Assembly (NCBI RefSeq): GCF_014203355.1
Contig: NZ_JACHIR010000001.1
Coordinates: 248,001 to 312,000 of the forward strand
Source: Kutzneria kofuensis
GTDB lineage: Bacteria; Actinomycetota; Actinomycetes; Mycobacteriales; Pseudonocardiaceae
Direction of reading: 5' to 3'
Length of the DNA stretch: 64,000 nt
Under the pieces are notes generated by a model. That model was given only the letters and a program-made list of their open reading frames with translations, was not told where the DNA came from and searched no databases. Position 1 is the first letter of the stretch. Each line of letters starts with the position of its first letter. Below are positions 1-8,034 of the stretch, piece after piece. The position numbers and the translations under genes are program-made.

Positions 1-1315
1 TCACCGCGAACTCGTCGGGCTGAGGCGACGGCGAGATGGCGCGTCGGTTCACAATGGACGCCAGGATCTCGCCGACCCGCACGGCGGTGTTCGACAGCAG
101 CGACGACGTGATGCCGTGCGTGTGCTCGGTGCCGCCCTGCAGGTAGATGCCGCCACGCACCGCCGCTTCCGTGGTGACCCGGTAGTCGCGCTCGACGCGC
201 AGCCGGTCCTCGGCGTCCCGGACACACTGAGCGCCGAGCGCGCCGAGCAGCGGAGTCGGGTCGGCCGGCAGATAGCCGGTGGCGTAGATGACGGCATCGG
301 CGTCGAGGATCGTGCGCTCGCCCGTGGTCAGCGACTCGATGGCCGCCGTGACCGTGGCGCCGGTGTCGAGCACCTCGACCGGCCGGGACACGTTGAACAG
401 CCGCAGCCGCTGCGTGCCGAGCACCTTCTCCCGGTAGACGCGACGGTAGAGCTCGTCGATCAGGTCGATGTCCACCGCCGAGTAGTTCGTCGAGCCGTGG
501 TAGCGCATCAGCCGGTCCTTCACCGGCTCGCCCGCCCGGTAGAAGTGGTCGACCGCCTCGGGATCGAAGATGCGGTTCGCGAAGGAGCTGTCGTCGGCGG
601 GGCTGTAGCCGTAGCGGGCGAACACCGCGCATACCTCGGCCCGTGGGAACTCGTCGTGCAGCAGGGCCGCGACCTCGGCGGCGCTCTGCCCCGCGCCGAC
701 GACGACAAAGCGCCGGGGATCGGCGTTCTTCAGCCTTTCGACCCGGTGCAGGAGCTCGCTGTTGTGCCAGATGCGAGGCCCGACGGTGACGCCGTCGGGC
801 AGCTGCGGCCGCAAACCCGTGCTCATCACCAGGTTGCGGGCCCGCAGCGTCGCGCCGTCCGAGGTCGCGACGTCGAAGAAAGCGATTTCCGCGCCGTCGA
901 GGACGGGCCGGACGTCGACCACCTCGACGCCGTAGGAGACGACGTCGTCGACCTTGGCCGCGGCCCACTCGAAGTAGTCGTGGAACTCGACCCGCAGCGG
1001 GAACAGGTTCTTGTGGTTGATGAAGTCGACGAGCCGGCCGACCGAGTGCAGGTAGTTCACGAAGCTGAACTCGCTGGTCGGATTGCGCATCGTGACCAGG
1101 TCCTTGAGGAACGACACCTGCATCGTGGCGGTGTCGATCAGCATCCCCCGGTGCCATCCGAAGCGCGGCTGTCGTTCGAGGAAGTGCGCGGTCACCGGCT
1201 CGGCCGCGCCCGCGTTGTGCTCGGCGAGCGCGATCGCGAGCGCCAGGTTCGACGGCCCGAACCCCACCCCGACGACGTCGTAGATCGGGACCTGTTCGCC
1301 GGCCTCAGCACTCAT
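1..1315 (-). CDS. L-ornithine/L-lysine N-monooxygenase (siderophore biosynthesis), 3' end cut by the window
   Basis: Flavin-dependent N-hydroxylase of the SidA/PvdA/IucD family, which hydroxylates the side-chain amine of ornithine or lysine for hydroxamate siderophores. Starting at ATG 1315, the N-terminus carries the FAD-binding motif GVGFGPSNLALA. The NADPH-binding motif VVVGAGQSAAEVA lies near residue 200 and the conserved YATGY motif further on. About 438 residues are visible, close to full family length, with no stop before base 1. A GGGAG ribosome site lies 4 nt before the ATG. An IdeR-like iron box lies 46 nt upstream, so iron repression is expected. Ornithine versus lysine cannot be told from sequence. 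The rest of the siderophore cluster would lie to the left. Confidence 0.88.
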   Translation of the reverse strand, partial: MSAEAGEQVPIYDVVGVGFGPSNLALAIALAEHNAGAAEPVTAHFLERQPRFGWHRGMLIDTATMQVSFLKDLVTMRNPTSEFSFVNYLHSVGRLVDFINHKNLFPLRVEFHDYFEWAAAKVDDVVSYGVEVVDVRPVLDGAEIAFFDVATSDGATLRARNLVMSTGLRPQLPDGVTVGPRIWHNSELLHRVERLKNADPRRFVVVGAGQSAAEVAALLHDEFPRAEVCAVFARYGYSPADDSSFANRIFDPEAVDHFYRAGEPVKDRLMRYHGSTNYSAVDIDLIDELYRRVYREKVLGTQRLRLFNVSRPVEVLDTGATVTAAIESLTTGERTILDADAVIYATGYLPADPTPLLGALGAQCVRDAEDRLRVERDYRVTTEAAVRGGIYLQGGTEHTHGITSSLLSNTAVRVGEILASIVNRRAISPSPQPDEFAV

Positions 1316-1361
1316 GTCGCTCCCTCGATGTCCGCCCCAGTTCAGGGAACCCTAACCTAAC

Positions 1362-1380
1362 TTAGGTCAGCCTATCCTAG
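1362..1380 (-). promoter_or_regulatory. IdeR/DmdR-type iron box
   Basis: Read on the minus strand this 19-mer matches the actinobacterial iron-box consensus TTAGGTTAGGCTAACCTAA at 16 of 19 positions. A further TTAGGTTAGG half-site overlaps its edge (about 1352-1363). It lies in front of the siderophore N-hydroxylase gene, which is where an iron-dependent repressor is expected to act. Confidence 0.75.
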
Positions 1381-1487
1381 TACGTTGGTGGTGATGTTCG
1401 CCCCGCCCCTCGTCAAGAGTTAAGGCATCCCGGCGGCCGTCCGGCGGCGCAGAATCGAACCGGACGACAGCCGCTTATGGGAGTACC

Positions 1488-2027
1488 GTGCCGACGATTC
1501 CCGCCCCGAGATCCACCTGCGACCCGCTCCACGCCGCCGACACCTTCATCGTCTCGCTGCACACCGTCGTCCACGCGCCGAGGCAGACCGCCCGCACCCG
1601 CGCCGTGCTCCGGGCCTGCCGCGACGGCGTGGACCGGTTCGCACCCGGCATCGACGCCGGCGCCCGCGTGATCGACACCCGGAACTGCCGCGCCGTCGAC
1701 GGGGTTCTCCTGCTGGACAACCGACTCTCCGCCGGCGAGACCTGCATCGTCGAGTACGAGGTGAGCCGCCCGCCCGCCGACCACTGGGAACAGGTGCTCA
1801 CCACCTCCGCCTGGGATCTCGTGATCCAGGTCCGCTTCCACCCCGCCGCCGCGCCGGCGCGCTGCCTGGGGTACCAGGAGACCGCCGACCGCGTGATCGA
1901 GACGCCGGTCGCGTTGACCGGTGGGCAATCCGCGCACATCGTCACGTTGGACGCCCGCCCCGGGGTCCACGGCATCCGCTGGGAATGGCACCCCGGCGAG
2001 TCACGCTCTCGGACACTGCGAATGTAG
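1488..2027 (+). CDS. Hypothetical protein (179 aa)
   Basis: GTG start at 1488, after a weak GGGAG-like stretch. The protein is soluble, with no signal peptide or membrane segment. It contains stretches such as VEYEV and HGIRWEW but no family I can name. Codon use is typical of real coding sequence (G/C in third positions), and the antisense frames look like shadows. The last ten codons run into the left arm of a dispersed palindromic repeat (1991-2108), which also supplies the TAG stop. The natural C-terminus may therefore have been altered by arrival of the repeat. Confidence 0.6.
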   Translation: MPTIPAPRSTCDPLHAADTFIVSLHTVVHAPRQTARTRAVLRACRDGVDRFAPGIDAGARVIDTRNCRAVDGVLLLDNRLSAGETCIVEYEVSRPPADHWEQVLTTSAWDLVIQVRFHPAAAPARCLGYQETADRVIETPVALTGGQSAHIVTLDARPGVHGIRWEWHPGESRSRTLRM

Positions 2028-2108
2028 GTTTCGCGCAGAACCGAGCCCAGCGGCCCAGTTCTGCCTGATTCTTACATTCGGTGTGCCGGAGAGCGTGACT
2101 CGCGGGGG
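1991..2108. repeat. Dispersed palindromic repeat, copy 1 (full)
   Basis: The left arm (1991-2030) contains GAGTCACGCTCT and GAATGTAGGTTT. The right arm (2072-2108) is its imperfect reverse complement. An inner inverted repeat, GCAGAAC/GTTCTGC, fills the centre. The repeat lies between two convergent genes and could act as a bidirectional terminator. Similar elements occur at 16459, 40712 and 53097. Confidence 0.8.
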
Positions 2109-3257
2109 TCAGGCGAGGGCGTTGCGGATCAGTTCCAACTGGGCGACGATCCACGGCAGCTCAGCGGGATTGTCGCTGCGCAGGGCCTGTTCCTTCTGCT
2201 CGTCGGTGTCGCCGTAGAGCTGGCTGGTGGCGACGCGGATCATGCAGGCCGAAGGGTCGTCGCCGAAGGAGGACCCGGGGAGAACGACGACGCCGTTGCG
2301 GGACAAGAGATGTGCGGCGACGTCCCGGTCGGTGGCGAAGCCGGGGACGTGGGGATAGAGGTAGAAAGCGCCGTCCGGGGGCGGCGTGCCGAAGAGCGAG
2401 GCGACGGCGGAAGCGACACGGAGGTGGAGGTTTCGGCTCTGAGCAACGCGTTCGACCAGGGCCGGCGGCTCGGCGAAGGCCACGGCGGCGGCGTGTTGGA
2501 CGGGGCGCGAGGGGGCGGACCACACCTCGCTGGCGAAGTCGACGACCCGGGAGCGCAGGTGCGGGTCGGCGAAGCGGGCGACGCCGAGACGCCAGCCGCC
2601 GAGGGCGAGGTTCTTGCTCAGGCCAGAAGTCACGACCACGCGATCGGGCGAAACCGAGGCGGGGCTGAGGAAGTCGGCGGAGGTGAGGTCACGGTAGATC
2701 TCGTCGGAGACGATGAGCAGGTCGTGCCGCTCGGCGACGGCGCACAGGTCACGGATGACGGAGGGCGGCGCGAGGCGGCCGGTGGGGTTGTCGGGAAGCG
2801 TCACGACAACGGTGGAAAGCTTGAGCCCACGAGCGACGGCGTCCAGTTCGGACGGGTCGGGCACGCCGCCGACGCTGCGGATCCGAATCGTGTCGAGGCC
2901 CTGCATGGCGGCCTGCGCGGCGTAGCTGACCCAGCTCGGCTTCGGCAGCGCGACGCCGCCGCCCCGAGCGCCGAGAATCGCCCACAGCAGCGGCTTGCTG
3001 CCGGGACCGGCGACAACCTGTGACGCCTCCGTCGGCACGCCGCGCCGGGACCAGTAACCGGCGGCGGCCTCGAGCAACGCAGGGATGCCGGCGACCGGAC
3101 CGTATCCGGCGCTGCCGGCGGCGTCGGCGAGGGCCGCGGTGAGCAGCGGATGCACGGGCAGGCCGGCTTCACCAAAGCCGAGCGGCACCACGGGAAGGCC
3201 GTTCGCTCGGCGGTGGGCGATCGTGTCGTTGGCGGCAAGGGTCGCGGAGACGGGCAT
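2109..3257 (-). CDS. PLP-dependent class I/II aminotransferase
   Basis: Fold-type I aminotransferase of the aspartate aminotransferase family, about 382 aa. Visible motifs are the substrate/PLP site LPDNPTGR, the PLP aspartate in VSDEIYRDL, and the Schiff-base lysine in SGLSKNLALGGWRLG. A C-terminal Arg in the CMIRVATS segment probably binds the substrate carboxylate. I chose ATG 3257 because GAGGG lies just upstream; the frame stays open to 3383, and ATG 3284 is an alternative. The gene is divergent from the LysR regulator at 3328, which probably controls it. The amino-acid substrate cannot be assigned. Confidence 0.8.
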   Translation of the reverse strand: MPVSATLAANDTIAHRRANGLPVVPLGFGEAGLPVHPLLTAALADAAGSAGYGPVAGIPALLEAAAGYWSRRGVPTEASQVVAGPGSKPLLWAILGARGGGVALPKPSWVSYAAQAAMQGLDTIRIRSVGGVPDPSELDAVARGLKLSTVVVTLPDNPTGRLAPPSVIRDLCAVAERHDLLIVSDEIYRDLTSADFLSPASVSPDRVVVTSGLSKNLALGGWRLGVARFADPHLRSRVVDFASEVWSAPSRPVQHAAAVAFAEPPALVERVAQSRNLHLRVASAVASLFGTPPPDGAFYLYPHVPGFATDRDVAAHLLSRNGVVVLPGSSFGDDPSACMIRVATSQLYGDTDEQKEQALRSDNPAELPWIVAQLELIRNALA

Positions 3258-3327
3258 GCCCTCACGGTGCCGCCCGCCGAGCATCACGTACAGCGCGAAT
3301 ACCTGCCGTCGAGCGTAAGCTTTCCCG

Positions 3328-4140
3328 ATGCTCGAACTCCGCCGCCTCGCACTCCTGCACCACTTCGCCGCCCTGGGCAGCATCGCCGCGGTCGCCGCCG
3401 CGACCGGCTACTCGGCGTCGGCGGTGTCGCAGCAGCTCGCCGTGTTGGAAAGGGAAGCGGGGGTTGCCCTTCTGGAACGGTCGGCCCGCAGCGCCGCCCT
3501 CACCGAGGCCGGCCAGCGCCTCGCGGCCCACGCCGCCACGGTTCTCGACGCCGTCGAGGCTGCCGAGGCGGACCTCGCGCAGGCCGCGAACGACACCACA
3601 GGCCGAATCGTCGTCAGCACGATTCCCACGGTCGCCGTCGCGGTCGCGCCGCGCCTGGTCGCCATCCGAGGGCCGCAGGTCGTGCTGCGCCAGTACGTCG
3701 ACGAGGAAGCCTTGGAACGCCTACGCACCCGCGAGGTCGACATCGCCGTGGTCGACTCCTGGCGGCCGACGCCGCCCGAACCCGGTCTGCTTCGCACCGA
3801 GCTGATGGAGGACCCGCTCGTCATCGCCGGCCCCGTCGACCACCCGACCTGGCTCGTCGCCCCCGCCGACCAGCCGTCCCGCCGCACCGCCGAACAAATC
3901 ATGGCGGAGCTCGGCGTGGAACCCGATTCCCGATGGGAGTTCATGGGTCTCGCCACCATCGCCAGCCTGGTCGCCGCCGGCGTCGGCGCCGCCGTCCTGC
4001 CCCGCCTCGCGCTGCTGCACGTCGACGTCCCGACCACGCCGACCGGCCGCTCGCGCCGTATCGACGCGGTGATCCGGACCGGCTCCCAGGGCCGCCCGGC
4101 CGTCACCGCCGTCATGGACGCCCTGACCTCGATCGCGTGA
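3328..4140 (+). CDS. LysR family transcriptional regulator
   Basis: 270 aa. The N-terminal winged helix-turn-helix (residues 1-60) has the hallmark ATGYSASAVSQQLAVLE recognition region, followed by the linker helix and a periplasmic-binding-protein-like effector domain (about residues 85-270). It is divergent from the aminotransferase gene; the 70-bp gap is the likely operator. LysR proteins usually activate the divergent neighbour in response to a small metabolite. The 3' end abuts the convergent DUF417 gene with no spacer. Confidence 0.85.
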   Translation: MLELRRLALLHHFAALGSIAAVAAATGYSASAVSQQLAVLEREAGVALLERSARSAALTEAGQRLAAHAATVLDAVEAAEADLAQAANDTTGRIVVSTIPTVAVAVAPRLVAIRGPQVVLRQYVDEEALERLRTREVDIAVVDSWRPTPPEPGLLRTELMEDPLVIAGPVDHPTWLVAPADQPSRRTAEQIMAELGVEPDSRWEFMGLATIASLVAAGVGAAVLPRLALLHVDVPTTPTGRSRRIDAVIRTGSQGRPAVTAVMDALTSIA

Positions 4141-4638
4141 TCACGCGGCGTGCTGAGCTTCCTCGACAACACGGGCACGCACGGCATCACCGGCGGCGTG
4201 TAGCGACTGGCCGAGCGTCCACAGCGCGACGCCGATCAACACGATGTCCTTGAGCAGGAACTGGCCCGGTTGGGCGGAGAACACCGGGAAGAAGCCGGCC
4301 GCGAAGGTCACCACGACTCCCTTGGTGCTGAACAGAAAGCTCAGCGTGCAGACGAACAGCGCCACCGCGATCGCGCTACCCGCCGCCGACACGCGCGGCA
4401 GCCGGAGCCCGCAGGCGATCAGGATCGCGGTGACGATCTCGGTGGTGCCCAGCGCGTAGGCGACCGCCTGCGGGCTGAGGAAGTCGTAGATCCAGCTGAG
4501 CAGCGGACTCTGCTCGATCAGCACCCGGCTGTCCATCTTGACGTACTTGCCGCCGCCGAACAGCGCCAGCACCGCGACCAGCCCGTAGCGGCTGACGAAA
4601 CTTCCCACCCTGGTCACGGTTTTCCCGAATTCCGACAC
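4141..4638 (-). CDS. DUF417 (YkgB/RclC-like) membrane protein
   Basis: 165 aa with about four hydrophobic segments. The family hallmarks SPLLSWIYDFLSPQAV and the following GTTEIVTAILI helix match the DUF417/YkgB family, related to DoxX-like proteins. Relatives such as E. coli RclC belong to the reactive-chlorine response, but that role is not shown here. GTG start at 4638. The gene is monocistronic and convergent with the LysR gene. A short hydrophilic C-terminal tail (RARVVEEAQHAA) would face the cytoplasm. Confidence 0.75.
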   Translation of the reverse strand: MSEFGKTVTRVGSFVSRYGLVAVLALFGGGKYVKMDSRVLIEQSPLLSWIYDFLSPQAVAYALGTTEIVTAILIACGLRLPRVSAAGSAIAVALFVCTLSFLFSTKGVVVTFAAGFFPVFSAQPGQFLLKDIVLIGVALWTLGQSLHAAGDAVRARVVEEAQHAA

Positions 4639-4734
4639 GTGCTCGGATCCCTTCGCCTCGGCCTGACGCCACCGAACCTATCGGGGTCGCGGCGGCGTCC
4701 GGCCGGTCAGCGAAGATCCATAACACTCACGTAA

Positions 4735-5523
4735 TCAGTAGCCGGGGAACACCCGGCGCAGGTCGTCCAGGGTGACGGAACCGGTCACCCGCACGGATTC
4801 CGGGGTGTGCTCGGCGGCGTGCCGGCCGGAGAACAGCCGGACAAGGTACTCGGTGGGCGCGGTGAGCTTCGCGTCGGCGGCGGCCGGCACGTCGGTCAGC
4901 TCCACCACGTCGTCGATGACCAGGCCGAAGTCGCGGTCCGGGACGGTGGCCCGCACGGCGACGGTGACGGCGCCGTCGACCTGGTCGGCCTTGCCGGCGA
5001 AGCGCAGCAGCGGGCCGAAGGTGTCGATCAGCAGCACGGCCGCGTCACGGGCGACGGTCGCGGCGGGGTCGAAGGTGACGTTGACGTCCCAGACGTGCAG
5101 GGCGAACTCGGTGAGCCGCATGCCCGCGTGCCCCGCCACGTCGAGCGGCTGCGGCATGAAGCCGACGTCGATCCGCAGCTGCTCGAGCGCGGTCGCGTCC
5201 AGCGCCTCGTAGGCGCTCACCAGCTCCTCGTTCACGGCCGGGAACTCGGCGACCTGCTGCTCCGGCGTCATGCCGTCCCAGCGCGCCCACACCTCCTTGT
5301 TGAAGTCCATGCCCGGGTTGCCGCTGCCGGCGAGGGCGCCGTCCAGCGAGGCCTTGCTGATCACGGCGCCGCTGCCGAGGTGGCTGACCACCTGCGCCAC
5401 GGTCCACTCCCGGGCGCCGGAGGTGCGCACGATGTCCTCCGACCCCAACTCGGCCAGCCGCGCGACGAGTTCGTCATGCCCGCGGCGCAGCGCGGCGATG
5501 GTCTGGGCGGCTCGACTGCTCAT
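4735..5523 (-). CDS. Maleylpyruvate isomerase/DinB-type mycothiol-dependent enzyme
   Basis: 262 aa. The N-terminal four-helix domain (residues 1-160), with REWTVAQVVSHLGSGA, matches the mycothiol-dependent maleylpyruvate isomerase N-terminal (DinB-like) domain. The histidine of VSHLGS is the usual metal ligand. The C-terminal part (165-262) resembles the SCP2-like domain often attached in actinobacteria. ATG 5523 has a GGAGG site 7 nt upstream. The substrate is unknown; family members use mycothiol as thiol cofactor. It stands alone between the DUF417 and LLM genes. Confidence 0.72.
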   Translation of the reverse strand: MSSRAAQTIAALRRGHDELVARLAELGSEDIVRTSGAREWTVAQVVSHLGSGAVISKASLDGALAGSGNPGMDFNKEVWARWDGMTPEQQVAEFPAVNEELVSAYEALDATALEQLRIDVGFMPQPLDVAGHAGMRLTEFALHVWDVNVTFDPAATVARDAAVLLIDTFGPLLRFAGKADQVDGAVTVAVRATVPDRDFGLVIDDVVELTDVPAAADAKLTAPTEYLVRLFSGRHAAEHTPESVRVTGSVTLDDLRRVFPGY

Positions 5524-5568
5524 TACGTGCCTCCGTGAGCTTGGTACGGTCGCCGTCCAACATAGTCG

Positions 5569-6420
5569 CTAGTAGCGGGCAGAGTTCCGCAGCCGGGAGC
5601 CCATCTTGGCGATGAAGGCCAGGGCGGTCTCCTCGTCCTTGTCGGGCACGCCGATGACGACCTCGTCCACGCCCAGCGCGGAGAGGTGGTCGACGCGCTC
5701 GGGGGTGGCACGGTCCAGAGCCACGATGTACGGCTTGCCGGACCTGCCGGCCTTGGCCCAACGCTCCATCAGCAGCCGGACACTGCCGTCGACGTCGCCC
5801 TCGCCGGGAGTGGTGATCCAGCCGTCGGCGTGGGCGGCGATCCAGTCGAAGGTGCGCTCGGTGCCGCCGGCGCCGATCAGCAGGGGCAGGTGCGGCTGGA
5901 CGGGCTTGGGATAGGCCCAACTGTCGCCGAAGGACACGAACTTCCCCTGGTACGAAGCGACATCGGAGGTCCACAGGGCCCGCATGGCCTCGACGTACTC
6001 GCGAAGCGCGGTGTAGCGGTAGCGCCCGGGGATGCCGTGATCCGCCAACTCGTCGGTGTTCCAGCCGAAGCCGGCGCCGAGGGTGACGCGGCCGTCGGAG
6101 AGGAAGTCGAGGGTGGCGATGGTCTTGGCCAGGGTGATGGGGTCGGACTCGACGGGCAGCGCGACGGCAGTGGCGAGGCGGATGGTGGAGGTGACGGCGG
6201 CGGCGGCGCCGAGGCAGACCCAAGGGTCGAGGGTCCGCAGGTAGCGGTCGTCGGGCAGCTCGGCGCCGCCGGTCCGAGGGTGGGCGGCGTCGCGCCGCAC
6301 GGGGATGTGCGTGTGCTCGGGCACGTAGAACGAGTAGAAGCCGGCGTCCTCGGCCGCCTGGGCGCACACGGCCGGACGGACGCCCCGGTCGCTGCTGAAC
6401 AGCACCACCCCGAACCTCAT
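5569..6420 (-). CDS. F420-dependent LLM-class oxidoreductase (TIGR03619-like), KstR-controlled
   Basis: 283 aa luciferase-like TIM-barrel oxidoreductase. It begins MRFGVVLFSSDRGV and carries GAGFGWNTDE and LLIGAGGTERT, typical of actinobacterial F420-dependent LLM proteins. I chose ATG 6420 because GAGGT lies 4 nt upstream; an in-frame start 12 nt earlier lacks a site. A perfect KstR operator (6435-6448) sits 15 nt in front of the start, so the gene should belong to the sterol regulon although it lies about 17 kb outside the sterol cluster. The substrate is unknown; a sterol-derived intermediate is an inference. Confidence 0.8.
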   Translation of the reverse strand: MRFGVVLFSSDRGVRPAVCAQAAEDAGFYSFYVPEHTHIPVRRDAAHPRTGGAELPDDRYLRTLDPWVCLGAAAAVTSTIRLATAVALPVESDPITLAKTIATLDFLSDGRVTLGAGFGWNTDELADHGIPGRYRYTALREYVEAMRALWTSDVASYQGKFVSFGDSWAYPKPVQPHLPLLIGAGGTERTFDWIAAHADGWITTPGEGDVDGSVRLLMERWAKAGRSGKPYIVALDRATPERVDHLSALGVDEVVIGVPDKDEETALAFIAKMGSRLRNSARY

Positions 6421-6434
6421 GACACCTCGCAAAC

Positions 6435-6448
6435 TAGAACGTGTTCTA
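6435..6448. promoter_or_regulatory. KstR operator, perfect match
   Basis: TAGAACGTGTTCTA fits the KstR consensus TNNAACNNGTTNNA at every fixed position. The symmetry extends to a 20-bp inverted repeat, AACTAGAAC-GT-GTTCTAGTT. It lies just upstream of the LLM oxidoreductase gene on the minus strand, and 103 bp before the DUF4360 gene on the plus strand. Confidence 0.88.
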
Positions 6449-6551
6449 GTTCACCATAGCCGCACGGGTACCGGACGTCGATGCCGCCGGACGGCGGTGT
6501 GCCGGCGGCGAACCCCGGCGATAGGTTCCGCCGAGTCGCGAGGGAGGAAAC

Positions 6552-7124
6552 GTGCGAAGTCTGCTGGCGGTCGCCCTGTACGCGCTGACCACGGCGGTGA
6601 CGCCACCGCAGCCGGTCACGATCGACCTGCTCACGGCCAGCGGAACCGGCTGCCTCGCGTCCACGACGGCAATCGCGATCTCCCCCGACAACGTGGCGTT
6701 CACGGTGACCTACAGCGACTTCGCCGTGCAGGGGAACGGCAAGTCGGCGCACAAGGACTGCACGCTGACGGTCCGGGTGAACCAGCCGCCGGGCTACACG
6801 TACGGCATCGACGAGACGGACTTCCGCGGCTTCGCCCACCTGGACGACGGCGCACGCGGCGTCGAGACGGCCACCTACCGCTTCACGGGCATGCCGACCA
6901 GGCACAGCACGCAAACGTTCGCCGGTCCCAAGGACGACGACTGGCAGGTCACCGACCGGCCGGACGCGGGCTCGGTCGTGCACGGCCCGTGCAACGACCG
7001 CAAGCCGCTCACCATCACCGCCGACCTCAAGCTCGACGGCAAGTCCGCGTCCAGCTTCATGACCATGGACTCGACCGACGGGGCGGTGAGCGCACGGTTC
7101 CACCTGTCCTGGCTCAAGTGCTGA
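6552..7124 (+). CDS. DUF4360 secreted protein, paralogue 1
   Basis: 190 aa. GTG start at 6552 with a strong AGGGAGG site at 6541-6547. A signal peptide (about residues 1-16) precedes a DUF4360 domain: TASGTGC, FTVTYSDF, the CTLTVRVNQPPGYTYGI segment and FRGFAHLDDGA. The C-terminus ends FMTMDSTDG... and a final cysteine, as in the paralogues at 12254 and 20538. The conserved cysteines suggest disulphides. Function is unknown. A GC-rich inverted repeat (6483-6490/6502-6509) lies upstream. The 3' end overlaps the convergent phosphopantetheinyl transferase gene by 11 bp. Confidence 0.78.
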   Translation: MRSLLAVALYALTTAVTPPQPVTIDLLTASGTGCLASTTAIAISPDNVAFTVTYSDFAVQGNGKSAHKDCTLTVRVNQPPGYTYGIDETDFRGFAHLDDGARGVETATYRFTGMPTRHSTQTFAGPKDDDWQVTDRPDAGSVVHGPCNDRKPLTITADLKLDGKSASSFMTMDSTDGAVSARFHLSWLKC

Positions 7125-7758
7125 CGATGGCCGTCACGACCAGGCCGTCGCGGACCAGGAACCGGCCCTCGAAACCGGTCAGCGCCTCGCCGCGGACCAG
7201 CGGCGGCTCCACCAGCAGCTCGACCGAGAACCTGTTCTCGTCGGGATGGAAGGTCAGCCGGGCGTCGCCGAAGCCGAGCCACTTCTCGGTCAGCGGGAAC
7301 CACGCCTTGTACACGCTTTCCTTGGCGCTGAACAGGATCCGGTCCCAGTGCGTACCGGCCGGCAGCCCGGCGAGCATCTCGCGCTCCGAAGGCAGCGTGA
7401 CGACGCCGAGCACGCCGTCGGGCAGCTCGGCGTAGGTCTCGGCGTCGATGCCGACGGTCAGCACCTCATCGGCACGCGCCACCGCCGCCGCGCAGTAGCC
7501 CTTGGTGTGCGTGATGCTGCCGACGATGCCGGCCGGCCACAGCGGCTGACGCTTCTCGCCGCGCAGGATCGGGACCTCGGGCAGGCCGAGCTTGCCCAGC
7601 GCCCGGCGGGCGCACGTGCGGGCGATGGTGTACTCCCGCACCCGCTTCTCCACGGCCTTGGCGACGCCCGGTTCCTCCTCGGGCAGCAGCCGGGCGTCGG
7701 GGTCGTCGCCGAGCACGTCGGCCGACACCACCTCGGCGGGCAGCAGGTCCTCGATCAC
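7114..7758 (-). CDS. 4'-phosphopantetheinyl transferase (Sfp/EntD type)
   Basis: 214 aa. It transfers the phosphopantetheine arm of CoA to carrier proteins of non-ribosomal peptide, polyketide or fatty-acid synthases. Motifs seen are the ITHTKGYCAAAVA segment, the Mg-binding GIDAE, and FSAKESVYKAW, which carries the catalytic Glu and Lys. This is the EntD-like cell-surface/siderophore branch. GTG start at 7758 lacks a clear ribosome site. It begins 10 nt after a decayed gene remnant. With a siderophore gene at the left edge it could serve siderophore synthesis, but linkage is weak (about 6 kb apart, separate units). Confidence 0.85.
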   Translation of the reverse strand: MIEDLLPAEVVSADVLGDDPDARLLPEEEPGVAKAVEKRVREYTIARTCARRALGKLGLPEVPILRGEKRQPLWPAGIVGSITHTKGYCAAAVARADEVLTVGIDAETYAELPDGVLGVVTLPSEREMLAGLPAGTHWDRILFSAKESVYKAWFPLTEKWLGFGDARLTFHPDENRFSVELLVEPPLVRGEALTGFEGRFLVRDGLVVTAIVST

Positions 7759-7768
7759 GGTGACGACG

Positions 7769-7886
7769 TTACCGGTCCCGGCGGAAGATGAGGGCCAGCA
7801 CGCGGAGGACGCCGGCCGTTCTCCAGTGCGCCGGCGATGCGTTCCACCCGACGCGGCAGCCGCCGCAGCATCGGCACGAGCGTCAC
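7769..7886 (-). pseudogene. Remnant of an AarF/UbiB-family gene (C-terminus only)
   Basis: On the minus strand one frame reads PMLRRLPRRVERIAGALENG, like the hinge before the C-terminal membrane helices of actinobacterial AarF/UbiB (ABC1) kinase-like proteins. A shifted frame then gives AGVLRVLALIFRRDR followed by TAA, like the family's extreme C-terminus. The membrane helices between are missing. This looks like a frameshifted, internally deleted relic. The assignment rests on remembered family patterns and is tentative. Confidence 0.4.
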
Positions 7887-8005
7887 AGCAGGACCGCGAT
7901 CACGCCGGCGGCCAGCAGGACGAAGTTCAGCACGTTCCCCACGAGGCCGCAGGCTACGGCGAACGGACCTAGCGCGAAGGTCGAACGGTCCCGCACGATG
8001 TGCAC
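7883..8005 (-). CDS. Candidate small membrane peptide (40 aa)
   Basis: GTG-initiated 40-codon frame with a charged N-terminus (HIVRDRSTF) and one hydrophobic segment spanning about residues 11-40. Third-position GC is high, as in real genes. No strong ribosome site is visible. It lies between the AarF-like remnant and the divergent chitinase gene. It could be a genuine single-pass peptide or further debris of the decayed neighbour. Confidence 0.35.
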   Translation of the reverse strand: MHIVRDRSTFALGPFAVACGLVGNVLNFVLLAAGVIAVLL

Positions 8006-8034
8006 GGCTGCCACCACTCGACTGGAGCAGCCTC

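Noticed and set aside
116-1360. Long plus-strand frame of 414 codons
   Set aside because: It is antisense to the siderophore N-hydroxylase, has an Arg/Val/Asp-rich composition typical of shadow frames, and shows no family motif.
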